This document shows positions 1 through 8,742 of a stretch of 64,000 nt of DNA, piece by piece. Each line of letters begins with the position of its first letter. The stretch's first letter is position 1. Position numbers and translations under genes: made by a program. Source of the DNA: CAYONP01 sp964405335 (GTDB lineage: Bacteria; Armatimonadota; UBA10988); assembly GCA_964405335.1 (NCBI GenBank), contig CAYONP010000021.1, positions 1 through 64,000 on the forward strand, in the 5' to 3' direction. Under the pieces are notes generated by a model. The model was not told where the DNA came from. It saw only the letters and a program-made list of their open reading frames with translations, and did no database searches.

Positions 1-55
1 CAACCGGCGGTACGGCGGTCTGTGGCGCCGGTTGGCAACCGGCGGTACGGCGGTC
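1..55. repeat. Direct repeat with internal palindrome
   Basis: A 20-base string occurs at 1-20 and again at 36-55. Between them lies the palindrome GCCGGTTGGCAACCGGC at 27-43 (8-bp arms, 1-base centre). The same palindrome recurs at 53788-53804 and, with C at the centre, at 54092-54108, so this is a dispersed intergenic element. The element may continue to the left of the window. No gene is seen in 1-272. Confidence 0.8.
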
Positions 56-272
56 ATCTTGGACGGTTCGCCGCCCGGCAGACGACGCCGGCACCACCGC
101 GCCGAGTCGCTTTTTGTTATCCTCCTGGCGAAGTTCCGGCTGCACACTGTATCTGGGTGGAAGCGGCGCTGGGCGGATGGGTGCGTGGCCGTCACGGCGG
201 TCGTCACCGACCGGTGGCAACCGGGTGGCGAGCCGAGCGACGCAGTGCTGCTGCGCCAGATGGGGAGAACAC

Positions 273-914
273 ATGCACAAGTGGTTTCAGGTCGCGGTCA
301 TTGCTGCCGCGATGCTGTTCGCGGCGCCGGGGGCGAAGGCCGCGATTGTGTGGGACAACGGCGGGCCCGACCAGGCTCTCGGCAGCGAGATGAATGCTCG
401 GGTCCAGGCCGAGAACTTCACTCTCGGCGCGGCGTCGCTGGTGACCGAGGTCCTGTTCTGGAGCATCGAGAAGTTCGGCTACGACGGTTCGATCACTTGG
501 CAGATCTACAGCGACTCCGCCGGTGTGCCTGGGGTGGCGCTCTTCTCTGGCAACACGGCGGCGGTCACTCGCGTGCCCACGGGCGTGGTCGGTCTGTTCG
601 GGGTGCTCGACGAGTTCGAGAACTCCTTCTCGGTCGGTGCGCTGCCACTCGCGGCCGGGAGCTACTGGCTCGGCCTGCACAACGGGGAGCTGTTCTTCAC
701 GGACGACCGTCTGTACTACTGGGAGACCACCAGCTCGTCGAACCCGCCGACGGGGCACGAGGACGAGGCGCCCTTCGGCGTCGGCGGCTGGTTCAACAAC
801 GGCCAGGAGCATGCGTTCCAGGTCATCGGCGCACAGGGCGTGGTGCCCGAGCCGGGGACGATGGCGCTGCTCGGCCTGGGTGGCCTGGCCGTGCTGCGGC
901 GGCGGCGCCGCTGA
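273..914 (+). CDS. PEP-CTERM-anchored exported protein
   Basis: This 213-residue protein starts with a signal peptide (basic MHKW, hydrophobic core, cleavage expected after AKA near residue 23). It ends in a PEP-CTERM sorting signal: VPEPGTMALLG, a short hydrophobic stretch, then a run of arginines. Proteins with this tail are known to be processed by an exosortase (EpsH/XrtA type) and placed on the surface or in the matrix; no exosortase lies in this window. The body shows no domain I recognise but is rich in aromatic, Asn and Gly residues, as in other secreted beta-rich proteins of this class. The start at 273 is chosen because GGGGAG lies 6-7 bases upstream and the signal peptide begins there; longer versions would add a non-coding-looking arginine-rich leader. 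A strong hairpin follows the stop. Confidence 0.88.
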   Translation: MHKWFQVAVIAAAMLFAAPGAKAAIVWDNGGPDQALGSEMNARVQAENFTLGAASLVTEVLFWSIEKFGYDGSITWQIYSDSAGVPGVALFSGNTAAVTRVPTGVVGLFGVLDEFENSFSVGALPLAAGSYWLGLHNGELFFTDDRLYYWETTSSSNPPTGHEDEAPFGVGGWFNNGQEHAFQVIGAQGVVPEPGTMALLGLGGLAVLRRRRR

Positions 915-935
915 GATAGCCTAGCTCACGATCCG

Positions 936-965
936 CGACGCCGACGGCCTTGGCCGTCGGCGTCG
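936..965. terminator. Strong GC hairpin after the PEP-CTERM gene
   Basis: A perfect 14-bp stem (arm CGACGCCGACGGCC) closes on a TT loop, 21 bases after the stop at 914. No T-run follows, so it is a terminator-like hairpin rather than a textbook intrinsic terminator. It separates the PEP-CTERM gene from efp. Confidence 0.65.
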
Positions 966-1066
966 GCGCGTTGGGTCGATTGACACCCCTCGTGCCCGGT
1001 GGTAGAGTCATGCGCCGCACAGGAGGCCGCCCCGGCGCTTCATCCGGGCGCGGCGCAGGCGTTTCC

Positions 1067-1636
1067 ATGGCCATCGACACCAGTGATTTCCGCAACGGCT
1101 TGACCATCGTCCAGGACGGCGAGGTGTTTCAGATTGTCGAGTTCCAGCATGTCAAGCCGGGCAAGGGCGGCGCGTTCGTGCGGACCAAGCTGAGGCACTA
1201 CGCTTCGGGCAAGACCAAGGACCAGACCTTTCGTGCCGGCGAGAAGATGGAGCAGGCGATTCTCGAGCGGCGGACGCTCCAGTTTCTCTATCACGGCGAC
1301 GGCGTCTACGCCTTCATGGACATGGAGTCGTTCGAGCAGAGCGAGGTCCGCGAGGAGATCCTGGGTGACGCGGCGAAGTGGCTGATCGACCAGCTCGAGG
1401 TGACCTTCGTCTACTGGAACGACGAGATCATCGGGGTCGATATCCCGGCGAACATCGAGGCGGAGGTGATCCAGACCGATCCCGGCGTGCGTGGCGACAC
1501 GGCGCAGGGCGGCAGCAAGCCGGCCGAGATCTCGTCGGGCGCGACGGTGACGGTGCCCCTGTTCATCAACCAGGGCGACGTGATCAAGGTCGATACGCGC
1601 AGCGGCGCGTATCTGGAGCGGGTCCGGACGGCGTAG
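1067..1636 (+). CDS. efp: Translation elongation factor P
   Basis: The 189-residue product has the full three-domain EF-P length and opens with MAIDTSDFRNGLTI, the usual first strand. EF-P binds the ribosome between P and E sites and relieves stalling at proline runs. The loop KPGKGGAF carries Lys33, matching the residue that is lysylated or otherwise modified in many bacteria; no modification gene is in the window. The C-terminal region keeps the usual G-D-V-I-K-V-DTRSG-Y-RV ending. The ATG at 1067 is chosen by family length; the open frame extends upstream but that part is not EF-P. The gene heads the housekeeping run and is followed 15 bases later by the AccB-like gene. Confidence 0.97.
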   Translation: MAIDTSDFRNGLTIVQDGEVFQIVEFQHVKPGKGGAFVRTKLRHYASGKTKDQTFRAGEKMEQAILERRTLQFLYHGDGVYAFMDMESFEQSEVREEILGDAAKWLIDQLEVTFVYWNDEIIGVDIPANIEAEVIQTDPGVRGDTAQGGSKPAEISSGATVTVPLFINQGDVIKVDTRSGAYLERVRTA

Positions 1637-1650
1637 CCGGAGAGGCGCGC

Positions 1651-2202
1651 GTGGACCTCGACTACATTGAGAGCCTGGCCGAGTTGCTCGCCGGCACGCA
1701 GGTGACCGAGCTCACCGTCCGGCGTGGCGACCGTTCGGTGACCCTCCGGCGCCAGCCCGGCGGCGGGCCGGTGCAGGTGCTCGGTGCCGAGCCGACGGCA
1801 CACAGCGAGGCGTCGACCGACATCCGACCGGCGACCGTCAGCGAGCCGTTGAGCCTACCCGCGACGGTGGCCACCGGCGCCGCGCTGGTGCCGGCCGAGG
1901 CGGCCGGGGTCAACGGCACGCCCGAGTACGAGATCGTCCGGGCGCACCGCGTCGGCGTCTTCCACCGCGGTGAATCGACCGGCGCCGAGCCGCTGATCCA
2001 AGTCGGCGACTGGGCCGCCGCGAGCCAGCAGCTCGGCAGCATCGAGAGCATGTGCCTGTTCGACGAGATCGACTGCCCGACCGGCGGCCTGGTCGTCGGC
2101 GTGTTCGTCGAGTCGGGCACGGCGGTCGAGTATGGCCAGCCGCTGTTCCACCTCGAGCGGCGCGATCGGCCGCCGGTCTCGGCCAATGGAGAGCTGACAT
2201 GA
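1651..2202 (+). CDS. AccB-like protein with Cys in place of the biotin lysine
   Basis: This 183-residue protein sits between efp and accC, where accB is normally found. The N-terminal helix (VDLDYIESLAELL) and the C-terminal lipoyl/biotinyl fold are both AccB-like: VRAHRVGVFHRGE matches the usual SPMVGTFYRAP strand and VEYGQPLFHLE matches the last strand. At the hairpin turn where biotin is attached the family reads EAMKLM; here it reads ESMCLF, so codon 135 (TGC at 2053-2055) is Cys. Changing Lys to TGC needs two or three substitutions, which argues against a sequencing error. A protein without this Lys cannot be biotinylated in the known way. A separate canonical carrier is encoded at 18278-18718. 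The start is GTG at 1651, with GGAGAGG 5 bases upstream. A structural or regulatory partner of AccC, a different cofactor on Cys, or a decaying gene are all possible. Confidence 0.85.
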   Translation: MDLDYIESLAELLAGTQVTELTVRRGDRSVTLRRQPGGGPVQVLGAEPTAHSEASTDIRPATVSEPLSLPATVATGAALVPAEAAGVNGTPEYEIVRAHRVGVFHRGESTGAEPLIQVGDWAAASQQLGSIESMCLFDEIDCPTGGLVVGVFVESGTAVEYGQPLFHLERRDRPPVSANGELT

Positions 2203-2525
2203 CGCGCATCGGCATCGCCGCGCTGCTGCTGGTCGCCTGCGGCCTGGTCGGCTGTCCGACCAAGGAGCAGCAGCACATCGAGCCGGCACGGTCGGGCGAG
2301 CGCTCGACGGTGATCGGCGGCGTGCTCGACCGCGCCGACCAGTCCGAGTGCGAGCAGTACGTCCAGCAACTGAACCAAGCGGTGCAGCTCTACCGCATCG
2401 ACCACGAAGCCAATCCGCCCGACCTGGCGGCGGTGATCGCCGCGAGTGGCCTGTCGTCGGCGGTGCTCGAGAACTGCACCATCAACTACGATCCCAACAC
2501 CGGCGCAGTGACGCTGGTCAAGTAA
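2199..2525 (+). CDS. Small lipoprotein with GspG-like segment
   Basis: The 108-residue product has a lipoprotein signal: basic start MTRIG, hydrophobic core, and lipobox LVGC with Cys19 as the lipidated residue. Residues about 50-80 (LNQAVQLYRIDHEANPPDL) resemble the stretch after the helix in GspG-type pseudopilins (usually ALELYRLDNGxYP-L), but the pseudopilin N-terminus is replaced by the lipobox. It overlaps the AccB-like gene by 4 bases (ATGA) and is followed directly by accC, so it is co-translated with them. I do not recognise a characterised family. It is unusual for a lipoprotein to sit between the two acetyl-CoA carboxylase genes. Confidence 0.75.
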   Translation: MTRIGIAALLLVACGLVGCPTKEQQHIEPARSGERSTVIGGVLDRADQSECEQYVQQLNQAVQLYRIDHEANPPDLAAVIAASGLSSAVLENCTINYDPNTGAVTLVK

Positions 2526-3914
2526 GTGTTCAAACGCATCCTGATAGCCGACCGGGGCGAGATCGCGATGCGGGTGATCCGCACCTGCCGCGAGCTCGGC
2601 ATCGAAACGGTCGCCGTCTACGGCGAGGCCGACCGGTCGTGCCGGCACGTCGCCCTGGCCGACGAGGCGGTCTGCATCGGCGCCAGCCCGATGCGCGACA
2701 GCTACCTGAACATCCCCAACCTCATCATGGCCGCCAAGACCAGTGGCGCCGAGGCCATCCACCCCGGCTACGGCGGCCTGGCCGAGCGGGCCCAGTTCGC
2801 CGAGGTCTGCGCCGAGAACGGACTGGTCTTCATCGGCCCGCCGCCCGAGGCGATCCAGGCGATGGGCAACAAGGCCGAGGCGCGCCGGCGGGTCTCCGAA
2901 GCGGGCGTGCCGATTGTGCCGGGCACGGGGGTGGTCAAGTCCGACCAGCCGCAGCCGGCCATCGAGTTCGCCCGCCGGCAGGGCTATCCGGTGATGATCA
3001 AGGCGGCCGCCGGCGGCGGCGGGCGCGGAATCCGCATCGCGCACGATCAGGAGGACCTGGTTCAGGGCCTGCGCACCGCCGAGCGCGAGGCCCAGGCGGC
3101 GTTCGGCTGCGGCGATGTCTATGTCGAGAAGTACATCGTCGAGCCGCGGCACATCGAAATCCAGGTGATGGCCGACCGGCGGCGCACGGTCCACCTGTTC
3201 GAGCGCGAGTGCAGCATTCAGACCGCGCGGCACCAGAAGATGGTCGAGGAGTCACCCTCGCCGGCGGTCAGCGACGGCCTGCGCAAGCGGATGGGCGAGG
3301 CGGCGGTCAAGGCGGCGCGGGCGGTCGGTTACCTCGGCGCCGGGACGGTCGAGTGTATGCTCGAGAAGGACGGCCACTTCTACTTCCTCGAGATGAACAC
3401 CCGCATCCAGGTCGAGCATCCGGTGACCGAGATGGTCACCGGCCTGGACCTGATTGCCGAGCAGCTCCGCGTCGCCTCGGGTGACGACCTCTCGTTCCGC
3501 CAGCGCGACGTGCGGATCAACGGCCACGCCATCGAGTGCCGCATCGCCGCTCAGGATCCGTTGCAGCAGTTCCGCCCCTGCGCCGGGCCGATCGATCATT
3601 GCATCCTGCCCGCCGGGCCGGGCGTGCGGGTCGACTCGCATCTCTATCCCGGCTACGAGGTGCCGGCCTACTACGATCCCCTGCTGGCCAAGATCATCTG
3701 CTGGGGCCCGACGCGCGAGGTGGCCATCGCTCGCATGGAGCGCGCGCTGGGCGAGTTCGAGCTGCGCGGACCAACGACCACGCTGCCATTCCAGCGTCGC
3801 ATCATGCAGAACGCCTTCTTCCGCCGCGGCGAGATGAGCACCGACTTCATCCAGCGGCGCTGGCAGGAGCTGATTGTCTATGCCAACGGCGCCGCGGCGC
3901 AGAGTTCACGCTGA
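2526..3914 (+). CDS. accC: Biotin carboxylase subunit of acetyl-CoA carboxylase
   Basis: The 462-residue protein matches AccC in length. It carries the N-terminal Rossmann-like domain (ILIADRGEIAMRVIRT), the ATP-grasp glycine loop KAAAGGGGRGIRI near residue 160, the ERECSIQ and HQKMVEESPSP motifs, and the catalytic block EMNTRIQVEHPVTEM near residue 290. It carboxylates biotin on the carrier protein using ATP and bicarbonate, the first half-step of malonyl-CoA synthesis. The start is GTG directly after the TAA of the lipoprotein gene. Its normal neighbour AccB here lacks the biotin lysine, so the working carrier is presumably the one encoded at 18278-18718. It ends in a TGATG overlap with nusB. 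Confidence 0.97.
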   Translation: MFKRILIADRGEIAMRVIRTCRELGIETVAVYGEADRSCRHVALADEAVCIGASPMRDSYLNIPNLIMAAKTSGAEAIHPGYGGLAERAQFAEVCAENGLVFIGPPPEAIQAMGNKAEARRRVSEAGVPIVPGTGVVKSDQPQPAIEFARRQGYPVMIKAAAGGGGRGIRIAHDQEDLVQGLRTAEREAQAAFGCGDVYVEKYIVEPRHIEIQVMADRRRTVHLFERECSIQTARHQKMVEESPSPAVSDGLRKRMGEAAVKAARAVGYLGAGTVECMLEKDGHFYFLEMNTRIQVEHPVTEMVTGLDLIAEQLRVASGDDLSFRQRDVRINGHAIECRIAAQDPLQQFRPCAGPIDHCILPAGPGVRVDSHLYPGYEVPAYYDPLLAKIICWGPTREVAIARMERALGEFELRGPTTTLPFQRRIMQNAFFRRGEMSTDFIQRRWQELIVYANGAAAQSSR

Positions 3915-4342
3915 TGTCCGTGCGCATTCGGCGACGAGGGCGTGAGCAGGCCTTCCGGCTGCTCTTCCAGGTCGACCAGGCGCCGCTCGACCTCGAGGAC
4001 GTGATCGCCGCCGAGGCCGACTTCTGTGACCTCAAGCCCGAGGCCTGGGCGTTCGCCTGCGAGCTGGCCCGCGGCGCCTGGGCGCATCTGGCCGAGCTCG
4101 ACCTAAAACTGGGCGCGCTGGCCGATCACTGGACCGTGCCGCGCATGGCCGCCGCCGACCGCGCGCTGCTGCGCCTGGCGGCCCATGAGCTGCTCCACCG
4201 CGACGACACGCCGGTGGCGGTGACCATTAACGAAGCGGTCGAGCTGGCCAAGCGGTACGGCGACAACGACTCGCCGCGGTTCATCAACGGCATCCTCGGC
4301 GCCCTGGCGCGCGAGCTGGCCGCCGCCGGCGCCGAGGGCTGA
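3914..4342 (+). CDS. nusB: Transcription antitermination factor NusB
   Basis: This 142-residue protein has the family length and motifs: RGREQAFRLLFQVD at the start, DHWTVPRMAAADRALLRLAA in the middle, and the C-terminal NEAVELAKRYGDNDSPRFINGILG. NusB binds boxA RNA with NusE (S10) during rRNA transcription. It overlaps the end of accC by one base (TGATG) and lies one base from xseA. The place after accC is the same as in Bacillus, where a small gene (yqhY) lies between. Confidence 0.95.
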   Translation: MSVRIRRRGREQAFRLLFQVDQAPLDLEDVIAAEADFCDLKPEAWAFACELARGAWAHLAELDLKLGALADHWTVPRMAAADRALLRLAAHELLHRDDTPVAVTINEAVELAKRYGDNDSPRFINGILGALARELAAAGAEG

Positions 4343-4343
4343 G

Positions 4344-5569
<1,226 letters not shown>

Positions 5570-5573
<4 letters not shown>

Positions 5574-5827
5574 GCGAGGCAACGGGTCCGCTGGCGCCGG
5601 ACGAACTCGCCGCGTTGACCTTCGAGGCGGCGCAGGCGCGGCTCGAGACGGTCTGCGAGCAGCTCGAGTCGGGCCAGGCGCCGCTCGAGCAGGCGCTCGA
5701 GCTGTACCGGCTCGGCCTGCAGTTGCGCGACTTCTGCCGGGCCAAGCTCGAGGCCGCCGAGGCGATCCTCGAGCGCCTGGCCGAAGCACCCGACGGCTCG
5801 TTGACCATCGAGGAGGCCGACGAGTGA
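5570..5827 (+). CDS. xseB: Exodeoxyribonuclease VII small subunit
   Basis: The 85-residue acidic protein has the XseB signature LTFEAAQARLETVCEQLESGQAPLEQALELYRLG, which forms the helical pair that binds XseA. The ATGA overlap with xseA and the GTGA overlap with ispA indicate translational coupling. The N-terminal 15 residues are a poorly conserved extension. Confidence 0.95.
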
Positions 5828-6720
5828 GCTTCGACCTCGACGCGCACATCGCCAGCCGTGCCGCGGCCGTCGAGGCGGCGCTCGACCGCTTCCTGCCGCC
5901 GGCAGAGGCCGAGCCGGGCCGGCTACACGCGGCGATGCGCTACTCGGTCACCGCGGGCGGCAAGCGGCTGCGGCCGATGCTGGTGCTCGACTGCTGCGCC
6001 GCCGTCGGCGGCCGGGCCGACCAAGCGATGCCGACCGCCTGCGCGTTCGAGTGCATCCACACCTACTCGTTGATCCACGACGACCTGCCCTGCATGGACG
6101 ACGACGACCTGCGCCGCGGCCGGCCGTCGTGCCACAAGCAGTTCGACGAGGAGACGGCCCTGCTGGCCGGCGACGCGCTGCAGACCCTGGCCTTTGCGTT
6201 GTGTGCGGCCAACGCCGGGCACGGCGCGGTGACGGCCGAGCGGGCGCTGCGCGCGACGGCGGTGCTGGCCGAGGCGGCCGGTGCGCCGGGCATGGTCGGC
6301 GGCCAGATGCTCGACCTGCTGGCAGAGCGGCACGAACCGACCGCCGAGCTGGTGCGGTCGATTCACCTGCGCAAGACGACGGCATTGATTCGCGCGGCTT
6401 GCCGTGCCGGTGGTATCCTAGGCGGCGGCGACGAGCCGCGGGTCGCCGCCTTGGCCGAGTATGGGGGCAGTCTGGGCTTAGCGTTTCAGATCGTCGATGA
6501 TATTCTGGATATCGAGGGCGACGAGGCCGCCCTGGGCAAACCGATCGGCTCGGACCAGGCCCGCGGCAAGGCGACCTGGCCGGCGCTGTTCGGACTCGAG
6601 GCCTCGCGGGCAGAGGCCGAGGAGCTGATTGCCGCGGCGACCGGCGCTCTCGACGGCTTTGGCGACGAGGCCGCGCCGCTGCGGGCGCTGGCGCGATTCG
6701 TGATTGAGCGCAACAACTGA
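5824..6720 (+). CDS. ispA: Polyprenyl (farnesyl/geranylgeranyl) diphosphate synthase
   Basis: The 298-residue protein is a trans-prenyltransferase of the IspA class. The first Asp-rich motif is HDDLPCMDDDDLRRG, near residue 85, preceded by the conserved GGKRLRPMLVL. The second is FQIVDDILDIEGD near residue 225. These aspartates hold the Mg-diphosphate of the allylic substrate while isopentenyl units are added. Position between xseB and dxs matches the usual isoprenoid/ExoVII cluster, and Dxs supplies the precursor pathway. The start is GTG at 5824, within the xseB stop. The chain-length product (C15 or C20) cannot be read safely from sequence alone. Confidence 0.95.
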   Translation: MSFDLDAHIASRAAAVEAALDRFLPPAEAEPGRLHAAMRYSVTAGGKRLRPMLVLDCCAAVGGRADQAMPTACAFECIHTYSLIHDDLPCMDDDDLRRGRPSCHKQFDEETALLAGDALQTLAFALCAANAGHGAVTAERALRATAVLAEAAGAPGMVGGQMLDLLAERHEPTAELVRSIHLRKTTALIRAACRAGGILGGGDEPRVAALAEYGGSLGLAFQIVDDILDIEGDEAALGKPIGSDQARGKATWPALFGLEASRAEAEELIAAATGALDGFGDEAAPLRALARFVIERNN

Positions 6721-6765
6721 GCCCGGCGCCGGCACTGCGGTGGGCGACCAGCGAGCGGAGACCTG

Positions 6766-8688
6766 ATGACCAGATCCCAGAAGCCGATCCTCGACGGCCT
6801 GACCGGGCCGGCCGACCTCAAGCCGCTGAGCCTGGAGCAGTTACACCAGCTCTGTGACGAGGTGCGGCGCGACATCGTCGAGGTCATTCCGCAGATCCCC
6901 TGCGGCGGCCACTTCGGTGCCAACCTGGGCACCGTCGAGCTGACCGTCGCCTTGCACTACCTGTTCGACAGCCCGCGCGACAAGCTGATCTGGGATGTCG
7001 GGCACCAGGCCTATCCGCACAAGATGCTCACCGGCCGGGCGCACCTCTTGGGCACCATCCGGCAGGCGGGCGGGCTGGCGCCGTTCTGCAAGTCGGCCGA
7101 GTCGGAGCACGACATCTTCGGTGCCGGCCACGGCGGGACGAGCATCAGCGCCGCGGTCGGCTTCGCCCGCGCTCGCGACCTGGCCGGCGGCGACCATCAC
7201 GTGGTGGCCATCATCGGCGACGGTTCGCTGACCGCCGGCATGGCCTACGAAGGGCTCGACCACGGCGGCAGCCTAACCACGCCGCTGATTGTGGTGGTCA
7301 ACGACAACGGCATGGGCATCTCGCCGAACGTCGGCGCGTTGAGCGACTACCTGACCCGCATCCGCGTCGGCAAGGGCTTCTCGTCGCTCAAGGACCATGT
7401 CGAAGCGCTGCTCCACAAGCTGCCGCTGGGCGATGAGGTGATCGAGGGCATCGAGCGGCTCGACCAGGCGGCGCGGCACGCCTTCCTGCCCAGCATCCTG
7501 TTCGAGGACCTGGGCTTCGAGTACCTCGGCCCGATCAGCGGCCACTCGCTCGAGACGCTGATCAAGACCCTGCGTTACGCCAAGTCCCGCCGCCGGCCGG
7601 TGGTGGTCCACCTGCAGACCGAGAAGGGCAAGGGCTACGAGCCGGCGGAGCAGGATCCGGGCAAGCTCCACGCGGTCAAGCCATCGTCGTCAGGCGGGCC
7701 GAAGAAGCTGGCCTACACCGATGTCTTCGTCCAGATGTTCGACCGCCTGGCCGAACGCGACGAGCGCGTGGTCGGCATCACCGCGGCGATGCTCGAGGGC
7801 ACCGGGCTGGCCAAGCTGCAGGGCAAGTACCCCGACCGAATCGTCGACGTCGGCATGGCCGAGCAGCACGCGGTGACTTTCGCCGCCGGTCTGGCGCTCG
7901 GCGGGCGGCGGCCGATCGCGGCGATCTACTCGACCTTCCTGCAGCGGGCCTACGATCAGATCATCCACGACGTCGGCATCCACGGCGCGCCGGTCTTCTT
8001 CTGTCTCGACCGCGCCGGCTGCGTCGGCAACGACGGGCCGACGCACCAGGGCATGTTCGACCTGGCCTACCTGCGCCACATCCCCGGTCTGGTGGTCATG
8101 GCGCCGCGCGACGAGGTCGAGATGTGCCACATGATGCACACCGCCATGCTGCACCTCGACAGCGACGCGGCGGGGCCGATCGCGATGCGTTACCCGCGCG
8201 ACAACGCCCTCGGTGCCGAACTGCCCAGCGAGCTGGTCAAGCTGGCGCTCGGCCGCGGCGAGATGCTGCGCGAGGGCGAGCGGGTGGCGGTGCTCGGCAT
8301 CGGCACTATGGCGACCACCGCGTTGGCCGCCGCCGAGTCGCTGGCCGACGAGGGGATCGACCTGACCGTGGCCAACGCGCGGTTCGTCAAGCCGCTCGAC
8401 CGCGACCTGATCCTCGACCTGGCGTCGCGTCACGAGCGGCTGGTGACCATCGAGGACCACGCCGCGCTGGGCGGCTTCGGCAGTGCCGTGGCCGAAGTCC
8501 TGGCGCAGAGCGAGGTCGACTGCCGGCTGACCATCGTCGGCGTGCCCGACTCGTTTGTCGAGCACGGCGATCGCAAGGACCAGTTGGGCTGGTTCGGCCT
8601 CGATGTCGAGGGGGTCACGCACCGGCTGGCCGAGCTGTGGCACCAGACGGCGCCCCGGCGGCGGTCGGCGGCGGTGACCGGCGACTGA
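6766..8688 (+). CDS. dxs: 1-deoxy-D-xylulose-5-phosphate synthase
   Basis: The 640-residue enzyme makes DXP from pyruvate and glyceraldehyde 3-phosphate, the first step of the MEP isoprenoid pathway. It shows the thiamine-diphosphate binding region GDGSLTAGMAYEGLDHGG with the following NDNGM, the early histidine motif GHQAYPHKMLTGR, and the second-domain motif MAEQHAVTFAAGLAL with the cofactor-activating Glu. The C-terminal transketolase domain is complete. The N-terminal GGHFGANLGTVELTVALHY segment is typical. A GGAGACC-type ribosome site precedes the ATG. It is separated from ispA by 45 bases. Confidence 0.97.
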   Translation: MTRSQKPILDGLTGPADLKPLSLEQLHQLCDEVRRDIVEVIPQIPCGGHFGANLGTVELTVALHYLFDSPRDKLIWDVGHQAYPHKMLTGRAHLLGTIRQAGGLAPFCKSAESEHDIFGAGHGGTSISAAVGFARARDLAGGDHHVVAIIGDGSLTAGMAYEGLDHGGSLTTPLIVVVNDNGMGISPNVGALSDYLTRIRVGKGFSSLKDHVEALLHKLPLGDEVIEGIERLDQAARHAFLPSILFEDLGFEYLGPISGHSLETLIKTLRYAKSRRRPVVVHLQTEKGKGYEPAEQDPGKLHAVKPSSSGGPKKLAYTDVFVQMFDRLAERDERVVGITAAMLEGTGLAKLQGKYPDRIVDVGMAEQHAVTFAAGLALGGRRPIAAIYSTFLQRAYDQIIHDVGIHGAPVFFCLDRAGCVGNDGPTHQGMFDLAYLRHIPGLVVMAPRDEVEMCHMMHTAMLHLDSDAAGPIAMRYPRDNALGAELPSELVKLALGRGEMLREGERVAVLGIGTMATTALAAAESLADEGIDLTVANARFVKPLDRDLILDLASRHERLVTIEDHAALGGFGSAVAEVLAQSEVDCRLTIVGVPDSFVEHGDRKDQLGWFGLDVEGVTHRLAELWHQTAPRRRSAAVTGD

Positions 8689-8742
8689 CGGCAGGAGACC
8701 GCCGCTGTCGCGCCAAGCACGCACCGAGGGAGGGCCGAGGCG

